A DNA stretch of 64,000 nt from Candidatus Magnetocorallium paracelense. GTDB lineage: Bacteria > Nitrospirota > Thermodesulfovibrionia > Thermodesulfovibrionales > Magnetobacteriaceae. Below are positions 49,107 through 59,978 of this stretch, in pieces. Below the pieces are notes generated by a model. The model searched no databases, was not told where the DNA came from, and saw only the letters and a list, made by a program, of their open reading frames with translations. Location: contig JAREWP010000087.1 of assembly GCA_029001845.1 (NCBI GenBank), forward strand, positions 1 to 64,000, read 5' to 3'. The position numbers and the translations under genes are program-made. Position 1 is the first letter of the stretch. The number at the start of each line of letters is the position of its first letter.

Positions 49107-50492
49107 ATGTTTAAAGAAAATTTTTGCAACGAGATATTAAAAAAGGCGCTGTCAAAAGGCGGGGAGTATGCTGACGTTTTTTTTGAAAATAAGCTCCCCT
49201 TATCAATTCATCTTGAAGACAACAAAATCGAGAAGATATTTTCAGGCACAGACAAAGGCGCAGGCATCAGGGTTGTCTTTAACGGCAAATCCGCCTATGC
49301 CTACACAAATGAGTTGACACGTGATTCCCTCTTTGAAATGGCGCTTTCCGTAAGCAAAGCCGCCAGGGGAGAGCCGGAAGGAAAGGTGCATCTGAATTTA
49401 CAGAGGCTGCGGCCCCATGTAGATTTCAACATTCTCAAATTGCCGGGATCAACGCCTCTCGCCGAAAAGTTAAAGCTATTAGAAAAGGCCGACACAACGG
49501 TCAGAAAGCTGAGCAGCAAGATACGCCAGGTCAGTATAGGTTACGGAGATGTTGTGCGTACTGTAACAATAGCCAATTCTGAAGGCGGTTTTTGCGAAGA
49601 CGAAAGAGTTTATTCTCTTTTCGCTGTTAATGTGATATCAGCGGACGGAGATATTGTACAAACCGGTTCCGAGACCCTTGGCGGTTTTATCGGCTTTGAA
49701 CTCTTCGATGAGGAGAATACTGAAACGATCGCCCTAACTGCTGCAAAAAGGGCTTTAATGATGCTGAAAGCCAAGAAGATAAAGGGAGGCAGGATGCCTG
49801 TAGTCATCTCTTCGAAGGCCGGAGGCACAATGATACACGAAGCCATAGGCCATGGTCTCGAAGCGGATATTGTACAACAGGGTCTGTCAGTATACTCGGA
49901 CAAAAGAGGTGAAAAAGTCGCCTCCCATCTAATTACGGTAATCGACGACGGAACAATGTCCGGCAAACGTGGTTCCTACAGGTTCGACGACGAGGGATCA
50001 CCTTCACAGAAGACTGTGCTTGTGGAAAGGGGGAAGATAAAAGGGTACATGTATGACCGTATAACCGCCTCGAAGGATGGTGTCAGCCCCACCGGGAACG
50101 GCAGGAGAGAGTCTTACAGGTCACACCCTATTCCAAGAATGACTAACACCTATCTTGCATCGGGAGAATCGTCACCCCAAGAAATTATCAGATCAGTTCC
50201 TTACGGACTATTTGTAAAGAAAATGGGTGGCGGTCAGGTGAACACAGTGACAGGAGATTTTGTTTTTGAAGTACCTGAGGGCTATTTATTAAAAGATGGC
50301 GAAATAACAGAGCCTGTAAGAGGCGCGACTCTCACCGGGAACGGGCCGGAGATTTTGAAATCTATAGATATGGTCGCTTCCGACCTGGGATTTTCCATAG
50401 GAACATGTGGCAAAGACGGACAAGGCGTACCGGTGTCCGATGCGATGCCTACAGTAAGGATACCTGAAATTGTTGTAGGAGGCGAGACATAA
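49107..50492 (+). CDS. tldD: TldD-family metalloprotease subunit
   Basis: The 461-residue protein matches TldD: an N-terminal domain with GGEYADVFFENK and KIFSGTDKGAGIRVVFNGKSAYAYTN, then the catalytic motif GTMIHEAIGHGLEADI (HExxxH, about residues 245-250), and the C-terminal RMTNTYLASGE and GGQVNTVTGDFVFEV motifs. TldD pairs with TldE to trim peptides; no tldE is in the window. GGGAG precedes the start. Confidence 0.95.
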   Translation: MFKENFCNEILKKALSKGGEYADVFFENKLPLSIHLEDNKIEKIFSGTDKGAGIRVVFNGKSAYAYTNELTRDSLFEMALSVSKAARGEPEGKVHLNLQRLRPHVDFNILKLPGSTPLAEKLKLLEKADTTVRKLSSKIRQVSIGYGDVVRTVTIANSEGGFCEDERVYSLFAVNVISADGDIVQTGSETLGGFIGFELFDEENTETIALTAAKRALMMLKAKKIKGGRMPVVISSKAGGTMIHEAIGHGLEADIVQQGLSVYSDKRGEKVASHLITVIDDGTMSGKRGSYRFDDEGSPSQKTVLVERGKIKGYMYDRITASKDGVSPTGNGRRESYRSHPIPRMTNTYLASGESSPQEIIRSVPYGLFVKKMGGGQVNTVTGDFVFEVPEGYLLKDGEITEPVRGATLTGNGPEILKSIDMVASDLGFSIGTCGKDGQGVPVSDAMPTVRIPEIVVGGET

Positions 50493-50605
50493 GTGTGTCG
50501 ATAATACAACAGTTTTATATTGTTTTTTACGCATATTTACGGTAAAGTATTGAATTCACACGACTTGCTGATATGGTATGTAATTTGCATATTTAAACCA
50601 GTCGT

Positions 50606-51496
50606 ATGAGATCGCAACGTACAATAAACAAAATAGTCTTTATCGAAGGTTTCGGGCTGCACACCGGAATGTTTTGCAGAGTGGTTCTTCGCCCGGCGCC
50701 TCAGGACAATGGTATCATATTTCACAGAGTCGATAAAAACGAGACCATACGCTCCCACATTGGGGCAGTAACGGAAACTTCCTTTGCCGTCACCATTGGC
50801 ACCAATAACGCAAAAATCCGTACGATTGAGCACTTGCTGTCCGCTCTGGCCGCTCTTGGGATCGACAATATTATTATTGAAGTAGAAGGCCCCGAAATCC
50901 CGATTCTGGACGGAAGCGCAGCAGGTTTCGTAGATATTATATACGAAGCCGGAATTAAAGAGCAGGACAGGAGAATGCCCTATATAAAAATCCTCAAACC
51001 CGTTATACTCGAAAACGGAGAATCGAGTATAATGGCCTTTCCATACGACGGAAGAAAGATATCCTTCCGTATGCACTTTAAAAATCATTTTCTCGGAGAA
51101 CAGACCTTTTCCATAGATATCGACAAAGAATCCTTTGTAAGAGATATTGCTCCCGCCCGCACATTCGGTTTCCTCAGAGACGTGGAATACTTAAGGGGTC
51201 TTGGTCTTGCCAAGGGCGGTTCTCTGGAAAACGCCGTAGTATTCAGCGATACCGAGGTGTTGAATAAATCGGGTCTCCGTTTTCAGGACGAATGCGTTCG
51301 CCATAAGATACTTGACAGCATAGGCGATTTTTCTCTGATAGGCTTCCCCATATACGGCCATATTATTGCAGAAAAATCAGGGCACACGACAAACATCAAT
51401 TTCCTGATCGAACTTCTCACCAATACGGACAGTTGGGAAGTCATGACAGACGACCCGAAACCCACAAAACCGATTTTTTCCTACAGCTATATATAA
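50606..51496 (+). CDS. lpxC: UDP-3-O-acyl-N-acetylglucosamine deacetylase
   Basis: The 296-residue protein has the LpxC double-fold pattern: GLHTGMFCRVVLRPAP, IRTIEHLLSALAALGIDN with the zinc His, VEGPEIPILDGSAAGFVD, ARTFGFLRDVEYLRGLGLAKGGSLENAVV and DECVRHKILDSIGDFSLIG with the second zinc and catalytic His. It commits UDP-acyl-GlcNAc to lipid A synthesis, confirming an LPS-type outer membrane. No clear Shine-Dalgarno sequence precedes the ATG. Confidence 0.97.
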   Translation: MRSQRTINKIVFIEGFGLHTGMFCRVVLRPAPQDNGIIFHRVDKNETIRSHIGAVTETSFAVTIGTNNAKIRTIEHLLSALAALGIDNIIIEVEGPEIPILDGSAAGFVDIIYEAGIKEQDRRMPYIKILKPVILENGESSIMAFPYDGRKISFRMHFKNHFLGEQTFSIDIDKESFVRDIAPARTFGFLRDVEYLRGLGLAKGGSLENAVVFSDTEVLNKSGLRFQDECVRHKILDSIGDFSLIGFPIYGHIIAEKSGHTTNINFLIELLTNTDSWEVMTDDPKPTKPIFSYSYI

Positions 51497-51619
51497 TATT
51501 ACAAAAATAATTCCGAATTGGAGAATTCAGGAATTGAGTAATTCTTATATCTGATTGTCGCCCCACATACGATAATCTCCTATTACGGATCTTCTTGCGC
51601 AGGACTGAATTTTAAGCGA

Positions 51620-52669
51620 CTAAAGATTCTGATTTAAAAGTATTTCCAGCTTCTGAGCCACTTTATCTGCTGCAAATCTCTTCTTTATAGTTTCAGCCCC
51701 CCTCCAACCCAGGAGGCCGTAAAAAAATCTGTTGCTTAGCACTTTTTTTACTGCACAGTACAAGGCTTCCGTGTCGCACTCAGGGAAAAAAACGGCATAG
51801 TTTTTACTTTTATCGAAACTCAAATAGGAAGGAATATCACTGGCGATCGATGGCAGCCCCGATGCCAATGCTTCTGCAAAGGGCAGGCCGAATCCCTCTG
51901 TTCGTCTTGATGGCGCTATCAATAAATCTGAAGAGCGGTAAAGCGAAGCAAGTTCCTTAGGCGGGATATTGAGATGATATTCATCTATTTTGGTAATGTT
52001 TTGTTCCTTTTCGGACAATGGCAAATAAGAGACTCTGATTAAATAAATCTCCGTCCCCTCTTTTCGCAGCCTCTCTATTGCCGGTAAGGCGACATCGATT
52101 CCCTTCATGGAACTTTCATACACCCCGTACAAGAGTACCTTATAAGGCTCTTTAGGTCCCAGGAAGCGCCTGAAACGTGATACAACGGATGGAGTGCGAT
52201 ATATTTCCGTATCTACGATTTGGTCCACGCATATGACATCATCCGAATTCAGATTGAATTCTCTGACCAACTCCTCAGTCAGCCACTGCCCTACAGTAAG
52301 TTTTTTAAGAGGCAGGCGATAGGTCTCCATGATAAGTTCTCTTTTGTCACGGTATTCAGGTAATGCCCACTCAAATCCCTGTACCAGATGGGCGTGTATT
52401 TTGGAATCGAATTCCGATACATTTGATAATGTTGTCCAGAAGGTACCGATTACAATATCGAAGGAATTATCTTGTTTATACTCGGAGAAGGCGTTAAGAT
52501 AGATGATATCTACATCGTAGTGATACCACAAATGCAGGTGCGGGCCTAATGAAAGAATAGTAACACTATGTCCCCGTTGTTTAAGAACCCTGGCCTGATC
52601 GAAGACTACCCTCACACCTCCGCAGAGTTCGGTGCTGGCAAGTAAATAGCAGATATTTAGTTGTTTCAT
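51620..52669 (-). CDS. GT4-family glycosyltransferase
   Basis: The 349-residue protein has a GT-B fold with N-terminal CYLLASTELCGGVRVVFDQARVLKQRGH and a C-terminal donor-binding site SDLLIAPSRRTEGFGLPFAEALASGLPSIASDIPSY (E-x7-E pattern). It probably adds a sugar to a cell-surface glycan. There are no adjacent glycan genes to show the substrate. ATG 52669 is preceded by AAGGGCC. Confidence 0.9.
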   Translation of the reverse strand: MKQLNICYLLASTELCGGVRVVFDQARVLKQRGHSVTILSLGPHLHLWYHYDVDIIYLNAFSEYKQDNSFDIVIGTFWTTLSNVSEFDSKIHAHLVQGFEWALPEYRDKRELIMETYRLPLKKLTVGQWLTEELVREFNLNSDDVICVDQIVDTEIYRTPSVVSRFRRFLGPKEPYKVLLYGVYESSMKGIDVALPAIERLRKEGTEIYLIRVSYLPLSEKEQNITKIDEYHLNIPPKELASLYRSSDLLIAPSRRTEGFGLPFAEALASGLPSIASDIPSYLSFDKSKNYAVFFPECDTEALYCAVKKVLSNRFFYGLLGWRGAETIKKRFAADKVAQKLEILLNQNL

Positions 52670-52736
52670 ATTAGGCCCTTAAGGAGCCTGTATCGACAAT
52701 TATTTGTCGATCCTGAGTAAAAAAACAAAAGTAACT

Positions 52737-52882
52737 GTTCACTGTGATCTGAGGTCAGAGGTCAGTTGAAGGTAAAAGAGAGTTTTTTTATTGAATTCCA
52801 TGAGCATAATTGGCATTTTCAACCTTTTCTGAGTTATTACTGCGAAAAATAAGACCAATTTTTTTAAACAGACCACCGATCC
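52737..52882 (-). repeat. Family E dispersed repeat, copy 2
   Basis: The reverse complement aligns with 3169-3312, including CTTTTACCTTCAA-TGACCTC and GATCACAGTGAACAGTTA. It lies in the gap upstream of the GT4 gene. Confidence 0.75.
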
Positions 52883-52916
52883 CTGAACTCTGTAAACAGT
52901 TACAAACAAAATATGA

Positions 52917-52956
52917 ATCGACAATCGACAATCGACAATCGAAAATCGAAAATCGT
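52917..52956. repeat. 7-bp tandem repeat (CGACAAT/CGAAAAT)
   Basis: About five or six units of CGACAAT then CGAAAAT follow each other just past the stop of the alpha/beta hydrolase gene. The array is short and probably slippage-derived. Confidence 0.7.
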
Positions 52957-52967
52957 CTATATTGGTA

Positions 52968-53828
52968 TTATATGATCGATTCGATTATCTTTTCCCAGGA
53001 ATCTATTATTGAAAAGTGTCCGCCGCCAGGAAGGAATCGGGCATGAGTTTTTGGGATTTTGTTTTCCATATATTTACCCATCTGAATCGGAGTTACCGGA
53101 TCGTCTTCCCAGTACCAGAGATCGACATTTATTGGGATATCTTCCAGTTTAAACCCCCAGGGAGAGACTATAATTTTTGCTTCCTTTGTCCAGCCTTTTA
53201 CGCCATGCCTGACAGCTTCGGTATAAGTTGCCTTAAACCACTCTTTCACATCGGGATTGCGGAGTACTTTTTTATCGGCGTCGGAAAGGATGGCGCCCAG
53301 TTCAGTAATTGCATCGTCTGGGGTATGAAGAATTTTCTTGGCCTGCATCCAAATCATTAAGCGCAGAATAGAGGAGGGAAGTATTTTACTCATCTCGAAT
53401 GAAGTGCGCCAAGCTTTATTCATACCTTCGCAGGCGCCTTTGCGATCGATCGGTGCGGAGCCGCTGATAATCGCCGCATTTGTAATTCTTTCCGGTATTT
53501 TGTACGCGCATGCAGCTACATAGGGACCTCCTGCGGAAAATCCGAAAAGAGCGAATTTGTCTATATGCAGAGCATCGGCCAATTGCGCGATATCGTCAGG
53601 GAAGTCTGTCAGTTTTCTTTCGGGACAGAAATCGGAAAATCCGTAACCTGGGCGATCGGGAGTAATAAGGCGAGCATTCATCATCAGGACAGTTTCGATT
53701 TCCTTGCGCCGAATCAGGCGTGAACCCGGATTGCCGTGGATAAAAAATACCGGAGTATCATTATTGTCTCCATAATCGGTATACGCCAAGAGGCGACCGG
53801 TTTTTAACTGGATGGTTTTGTCTTCCAT
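52968..53828 (-). CDS. Alpha/beta-fold hydrolase
   Basis: The 286-residue protein has the oxyanion-hole motif VFFIHGNPGSRL near residue 30, nucleophile elbow FGFSAGGPY (Ser about 95), an acid residue in a VDLWYWEDDPVT stretch near 235 and the catalytic His in FLPGGGHFSI near 270. A helical lid lies between about 130 and 200. The substrate is unknown; it is most like general esterase/haloperoxidase-type hydrolases. Confidence 0.88.
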   Translation of the reverse strand: MEDKTIQLKTGRLLAYTDYGDNNDTPVFFIHGNPGSRLIRRKEIETVLMMNARLITPDRPGYGFSDFCPERKLTDFPDDIAQLADALHIDKFALFGFSAGGPYVAACAYKIPERITNAAIISGSAPIDRKGACEGMNKAWRTSFEMSKILPSSILRLMIWMQAKKILHTPDDAITELGAILSDADKKVLRNPDVKEWFKATYTEAVRHGVKGWTKEAKIIVSPWGFKLEDIPINVDLWYWEDDPVTPIQMGKYMENKIPKTHARFLPGGGHFSIIDSWEKIIESII

Positions 53829-53877
53829 AAGATAGTAAGAATAACAGAGTAATTATTAAAAATACAATTTATCTAAA

Positions 53878-54040
53878 AAAAAGCATTTAGCAGTCAGCGA
53901 TCAGCTGTCTTGTTTTTAATTACAACAACTCACAGCTTACATTATACTCATCTGCCGGGTGATGTTTCTTTTTTAGCATAATCTCTGGTATTCCCTCAGC
54001 TGAAGGCTGCCCGCTGATAGGTGACTGTTGTTTTTAGTTA
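53878..54040 (+). repeat. Family B palindromic element, copy 4
   Basis: AAGCATTTAGCAGTCAGCGATCAGCTG...TTTTTAATTACAACA at the left and CCTCAGCTGAAGGCTGCCCG...ATAGGTGACTG at the right match copy 3. It lies between the hydrolase and rpsB. From 54041 to 54329 I see no gene; it must hold the rpsB promoter and leader, but I could not fix a promoter. Confidence 0.8.
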
Positions 54041-54329
54041 TCTCTAAAATAGACTGATATCACTATTCCTTACTTAAAAACTTTTATAACTTGCAGTAAT
54101 CAGGGACACAGGTGTTAATCATCCCAAAATGAAGGGATTCGGATATTAGTTTAAGAAATCAAAATGAGATCATTGAAAAAAAACGATGCTTTATGTTAAT
54201 CTCATGCTTTTAAAACACACGCTAATTCGTTGGCTCTCCTTACAGGACGTCAACCGTTTATATTCGGTCTTTGTTATTTTAAGGTTCTATAAACGTTAGC
54301 AGAGGAAAAACCGTTGAGGAGGATTTATT

Positions 54330-55105
54330 ATGGTCGTATCAATGAAAGAACTTCTTGAGTCAGGTGTTCATTTCGGGCACCAGGTCAAACGATGGAACCC
54401 GAAGATGAAAAGATATATCTTCGGAGAGAGAAATGGTATTTACATTATCGATTTGCAAAAAACGCTGAAAGGTATCGAAGAGGCTTACAACTTCTTGAGA
54501 GATGTCGCCGCTTCCGGTGAGACAGTGCTTTTTGTAGGTACAAAAAAGCAGGCCCAGGACGTAATCGTAGAGGAGTCGAACAGGGCGGGAGCCTTTTATA
54601 TTGACCAGAGATGGCTGGGCGGGATGTTGACGAACTTTTCCACAATAAAAAAGAGTATCGAGAAACTTAAAAAGATCGAAACAAAAAAGGAAGACGGTAC
54701 ATATGAGCGCCTTACCAAGAAAGAGGTTGCAAAACTCGAAAAGGAACGTTTAAAACTTGAAAAGAATCTCGGAGGAATTAAGGAGATGAAGGATATTCCC
54801 GGGGCTGTCTTCGTTATTGATCCTCGCAGGGAAAGTATAGGACTGAAAGAGGCTGTCAAGCTTTCGATCCCCATAGTAGCAGTAGTGGATACAAACTGTG
54901 ATCCCGACAATATCGATTACGTAATCCCGGGCAACGATGACGCCATAAGGGCGATCAAGCTGCTTACATCCAAAATGGCCGATGCAATACTCGAAGGCAA
55001 GGACAAACTGGCTAAACAAATTGAAGAGGAGGCTCAGGCTTCGCAGATCGAAGAAAGGAAGCTTCAGGAGGAAGCAGCAGCAGAAGAAGAAGAGGAGGTA
55101 ACGGA

Positions 55106-55109
<4 letters not shown>
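54330..55109 (+). CDS. rpsB: 30S ribosomal protein S2
   Basis: The 259-residue protein has the S2 signature [32 protein letters not shown], then [14 protein letters not shown] and [13 protein letters not shown]. The acidic C-terminal tail (about 230-259, Gln/Glu/Ala-rich) is longer than needed for the fold. A strong GAGGAGG Shine-Dalgarno precedes it. The stop overlaps the tsf start (ATGA). It leads the conserved rpsB-tsf-pyrH-frr operon. Confidence 0.98.
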
Positions 55110-56423
<1,314 letters not shown>

Positions 56424-56426
56424 ATA

Positions 56427-56984
56427 ATGGATGAAGCCGTTAAAAACAAAACGAAATCACGTATGGACAGCACGATAGAAGCGTTAAAAAAGAATTATTC
56501 CGGCATTCGTACCGGAAGAGCCTCTCTTTCGCTTCTCGATGGTATACGAGTAGATTACTATGGAAGCGAGATGCCTTTAAACCAGGTTTCGACGCTGGGT
56601 ACTCCCGACGCCAAAACGATAACGATACAACCTTGGGATCAAAAGGTTATTTCCGCCATAGAAAAGGCGATTCAGAAGTCGGACCTCGATCTTACACCTA
56701 ACAATGACGGTAAAATGATAAGAATCAACATTCCTCCCTTAACTGAAGAGAGAAGAAAGCAGTTGGTAAAGGTCGTTAAAAAGAAAGCCGAGGAGTCTCG
56801 CGTAGCAATAAGAAATATCAGAAGAGATTCCAATGAAGAGCTGAAACGCCTTGAGAAGGATGAACATATAAGCGAAGATGAGACCAGGAGGGCTCAGAAC
56901 GAAGTACAGCAAATCACCGATTCTTATACAAAGCAAATCGACGAGATACTGGAACATAAAGAGAAAGAGATTATGGAGGTTTAA
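56427..56984 (+). CDS. frr: Ribosome recycling factor
   Basis: The 185-residue protein has the RRF pattern: the N-terminal helix up to IRTGRASLSLLDGIRVDYYGSEMPLNQVSTL, ITIQPWDQKVISAIEKAI, LTPNNDGKMIRINIPPLTEERRKQLVK and the C-terminal coiled coil. It starts 3 bp after pyrH stops. It splits post-termination ribosomes. Confidence 0.98.
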   Translation: MDEAVKNKTKSRMDSTIEALKKNYSGIRTGRASLSLLDGIRVDYYGSEMPLNQVSTLGTPDAKTITIQPWDQKVISAIEKAIQKSDLDLTPNNDGKMIRINIPPLTEERRKQLVKVVKKKAEESRVAIRNIRRDSNEELKRLEKDEHISEDETRRAQNEVQQITDSYTKQIDEILEHKEKEIMEV

Positions 56985-56986
56985 AT

Positions 56987-57139
56987 ATGTATGCCAACTT
57001 CATGGTAAAAGTCGAAGACGCTAAACTCCCTGCCCTTCAAAAGGCGTTAAAAAGCGCAGGAATCAAGGTAAGGAGTATTGTAGAGGTTTATAAAGAGGGT
57101 GATGAAAAGTCCGAGAATAAAGAGGCCGAAGATCAATAG
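56987..57139 (+). CDS. Small conserved-looking protein of 50 residues after frr
   Basis: ATG 56987 is preceded by GGAGGT inside the frr stop region (the genes are 2 bp apart). The 50-residue product reads MYANFMVKVEDAKLPALQKALKSAGIKV and then SIVEVYKEGDEKSENKEAE, i.e. strand-helix-strand with an acidic tail. Half of a ferredoxin-like fold is possible. The strong ribosome binding site and operon position support a real gene. It overlaps the convergent truA end by 7 bp. Function is unknown. Confidence 0.65.
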   Translation: MYANFMVKVEDAKLPALQKALKSAGIKVRSIVEVYKEGDEKSENKEAEDQ

Positions 57140-57894
57140 AAGACCTTTTCCAGGAAGAGCCCCTTTGCCGGTGCAGTAGGGCCGGCAGCCTTTCTGTCTT
57201 TCACGGACAGAATATACTCTATCTCCATTGGAGCGATTCGACCTCTTGCCACATCCATCAGTGTTCCTACAATATTTCTTACCATATACCTCAAAAAGCC
57301 GTTCGCCTCAATAATGATTTTTATACAGTCACAAGACAGAGCCGGAAACAGAGGGATTCCTCCTCGCTCTGTTTTAATATCAAAGATTTCCCTGATAGTA
57401 CTTTTTACATCGCTGCCTGTGCATGAGAATGACATGAAGTCATGAGTACCGATAAGATATCCCGACGCTTCGGTTATTAAATCGGCATCAATCTTTTGCC
57501 TGATATGCCAGGTATAATTTCTAAGAAAGGGGCTGAGAACGGGGCTGTTAGAAATAATGTAAAAGTATCTCTTTTTTTTTGCATCATATCTCGGATGAAA
57601 ATCAAGTGGCGCATCTTGTGCATGAGTTATTCTGATATCTCCCGGAAGTAGTGAATTCAGTGCTTTTCGAAATATCTCCGCCTCAAGTCCGACTGTTGTC
57701 GAGAAAACCGCTGTCTGGGCAATAGCATGCACTCCTGAATCGGTCCTGCCGGAAGATATGACAGCATTATTTTCTCCGGTTATTCTGAAAAGAGCCCGCT
57801 CAATAACTTCCTGAATGGTTACTGCATTCGGCTGCCTTTGCCATCCATGGTACATCGTTCCGTCATATTGAATCTCAAGTAGTATTTTTTTCAT
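57133..57894 (-). CDS. truA: tRNA pseudouridine(38-40) synthase TruA
   Basis: From ATG 57894 (MKKILLEIQYDGTMYHGWQRQPN) the product has 253 residues with the catalytic SSGRTDSGVHA (Asp52), FHPRYDAKKKRYFY, and the C-terminal GFLRYMVRNIVGTLMDVARGR. It modifies U38-U40 in tRNA anticodon arms. A 109-codon upstream extension of the same frame lies antisense to the next gene and is not coding. Confidence 0.96.
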   Translation of the reverse strand: MKKILLEIQYDGTMYHGWQRQPNAVTIQEVIERALFRITGENNAVISSGRTDSGVHAIAQTAVFSTTVGLEAEIFRKALNSLLPGDIRITHAQDAPLDFHPRYDAKKKRYFYIISNSPVLSPFLRNYTWHIRQKIDADLITEASGYLIGTHDFMSFSCTGSDVKSTIREIFDIKTERGGIPLFPALSCDCIKIIIEANGFLRYMVRNIVGTLMDVARGRIAPMEIEYILSVKDRKAAGPTAPAKGLFLEKVFY

Positions 57895-57970
57895 AATTTT
57901 TACTGTAATTTTATCACATCCCATCAAAATTTTAGACAAAATAAATTCATATCTGTTAAAATGTAACGTT

Positions 57971-58624
57971 ATGATTCTATTTGAAAAAAGACTGCACGAC
58001 AATATAAGAGAGGGGAAAATTACTCTTACTTTCAGATTATGGGATACTCTTAAGGTTTTACGGGGGAAAATATACAGGTCCCATAATCTCGGTTTGCTCA
58101 GAGTACTTGATGTTGATTTCAAAAAGATACAGCACATTACACCGGAAGAGGTCAGAAGATGCGGGTACGATACTCTGGACGATTTAAAGACCTCCTTTAG
58201 TAATGACGACGAGATGGACATGGATGACGAATACGAAAGAGTAGTGCGGATCGAGTTCGAATATATAGGCGAGGATATCGAGAATTATAAAAAGGCGATG
58301 GGTAATGTAAAGGACTCAGAGATTTTTAAGATTAAAGAACAACTCCTCGTGCTTGAGCAAAAAAACAAAACCCCATGGATCAGAAAAACTTTCCAGCTCT
58401 TAAAAGATAAGGACTGTATGCTTACAAAAGATCTCGAGGCGGAGTTGGGTATTCCGGCCGAAAGAATCAAGCAATACATGAGGAAGCTGAAGACCCTGCA
58501 CCTTGTCTCAAGCAACAGCAGAAAGGGGTACTCGATTACACCTTTGGGTTCAAAGCTTTTAAAACACTTTAATGCAAGGCATGACAATGAAGATATACTT
58601 GAAGCCGAAAATGAAGAAATCTGA
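57971..58624 (+). CDS. ASCH-like/winged-helix protein
   Basis: The 217-residue protein has an N-terminal ASCH/PUA-like domain (about 1-110: REGKITLTFRLWDTLKVLRGKIYR, then DVDFKKIQHITPEEVRRCGYDTLDDLKTSF), which in other proteins binds RNA. A C-terminal winged-helix part (about 140-200) has DLEAELGIPAERIKQYMRKLKTLHLV and SRKGYSITPLGSKLL. The combination suggests a nucleic-acid-binding regulator. It is divergent from truA with a 76-bp gap and is 51 bp upstream of the DUF1015 gene. Confidence 0.75.
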   Translation: MILFEKRLHDNIREGKITLTFRLWDTLKVLRGKIYRSHNLGLLRVLDVDFKKIQHITPEEVRRCGYDTLDDLKTSFSNDDEMDMDDEYERVVRIEFEYIGEDIENYKKAMGNVKDSEIFKIKEQLLVLEQKNKTPWIRKTFQLLKDKDCMLTKDLEAELGIPAERIKQYMRKLKTLHLVSSNSRKGYSITPLGSKLLKHFNARHDNEDILEAENEEI

Positions 58625-58675
58625 TTTTAAGCCCTTCGAAAAATCCGCCTTAGCGAATAGCCCGGGAGATAATAA

Positions 58676-59914
58676 ATGACGACGAATGTATATCCTTTCA
58701 AAGGACTTTTGTACGATAACAGGAAGATAGATTTCTCCGACGTAATAGCTCCTCCTTATGATATCATTACACCTGAGAAACAGAGCGAGCTCTACGAGAG
58801 GAGCGAGCATAATATCGTCAGAGTTGACTTCGGCAAATCTTATCCCGATGATAATGAAGAGACGAATAAATACACCAGAGCCTCGGAAACTCTGCAGGGG
58901 TGGATAGAAAACGGCATTGTAACATTTTCCGAAAAACCTGCATTTTATCTCTATGAGTCCCGATATAATTTAGGCACGACATCAATAGTAATGAAGGGTG
59001 TCTTCGGTGCGGTAAAACTGGAGGAACTGGGAAACGGAATTTATCCACATGAAGAGACCAGATCGAAGCCTAAGGCTGACAGGCTGAATCTCATGTATTC
59101 CTGCAAAGCCAATCTGAGTCCTGTTTTTTCGCTGTACAATAAACCTGAAAATGCCATATCAGAGATTATGGAAAGGATTTCCAAGTCGAAACCATATATA
59201 GACTGCACCGACGATGAGGGACTAAAGCACAGATGTTGGATCATTGACGATAAAAAAGACATAGATTCAATCATTGAAGACCTGAGGGGAGTGGATATTT
59301 TTATTGCCGACGGCCATCACAGATATGAAACGGCAATGGAGTTTCAGAGGCAACAAAATGAAGGAGACAAAAAGAGTAAAACTGCCGCAAACTATGACAA
59401 TGTTTTGATGTTACTTGTCAATATTGCGGACAAGGGAGTCTCTATATTCCCTACGCACAGGCTTCTGAAAGAGCTTCCCGACGAGCCGATTGATGTACTG
59501 AGAGATTATTTCGACGTGGAACATCATAAAGGCGATAAAGACATTATGAAAAAGATTAACGGGCATCGACACACTTACGGTATCTATCTTGCTGACAGAG
59601 AAGGCTTTTATACAGCCAAATATAAGGGCAACGGTGCAGACGATATCTCCTCGGAACTCAAAGATGTAGGAGTAACGATTCTCCACGAATTAATTTTTAA
59701 AAAGTTGTATAATGTAGAAAGCTTCGAATATGAGATGAGCCCCGACAAAACGATCGAAAAGGTGGATAACGGCGAATTCAAAGCAGCTTTTTTCCTCAAT
59801 GCAACGGGAATCGAAGATATCGAGAAATCGGCGAAATTGAAAAAGAGGCTACCGGCGAAGTCCACATATTTTTATCCTAAAATACCTACAGGTTTAGTGA
59901 TAAATTGTTTCTGA
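58676..59914 (+). CDS. DUF1015-family protein
   Basis: The 412-residue protein matches DUF1015 closely: MTTNVYPFKGLLYDNRKI, DVIAPPYDIITPEKQSELYERSEHNIVRVDFGK, YPHEETRSKPKADRLNL, IADGHHRYETAMEFQR and FPTHRLLKELP. The family is widespread; its biochemical role is not firmly known, although the HHRYET motif implies an enzyme. GGGAGA precedes the start. Confidence 0.92.
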   Translation: MTTNVYPFKGLLYDNRKIDFSDVIAPPYDIITPEKQSELYERSEHNIVRVDFGKSYPDDNEETNKYTRASETLQGWIENGIVTFSEKPAFYLYESRYNLGTTSIVMKGVFGAVKLEELGNGIYPHEETRSKPKADRLNLMYSCKANLSPVFSLYNKPENAISEIMERISKSKPYIDCTDDEGLKHRCWIIDDKKDIDSIIEDLRGVDIFIADGHHRYETAMEFQRQQNEGDKKSKTAANYDNVLMLLVNIADKGVSIFPTHRLLKELPDEPIDVLRDYFDVEHHKGDKDIMKKINGHRHTYGIYLADREGFYTAKYKGNGADDISSELKDVGVTILHELIFKKLYNVESFEYEMSPDKTIEKVDNGEFKAAFFLNATGIEDIEKSAKLKKRLPAKSTYFYPKIPTGLVINCF

Positions 59915-59978
59915 AAGTTGTAAAATAACCTAACCCGGCAAACGGTAACCTAACACGGATTAAGGCATAAGGCAACAG

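Noticed and set aside
57133-58221. TruA with a 109-codon N-terminal extension
   Set aside because: The extension lies antisense to the ASCH-wHTH gene and does not resemble TruA; the canonical start MKKILLEIQYDG at 57894 gives a normal-length enzyme.
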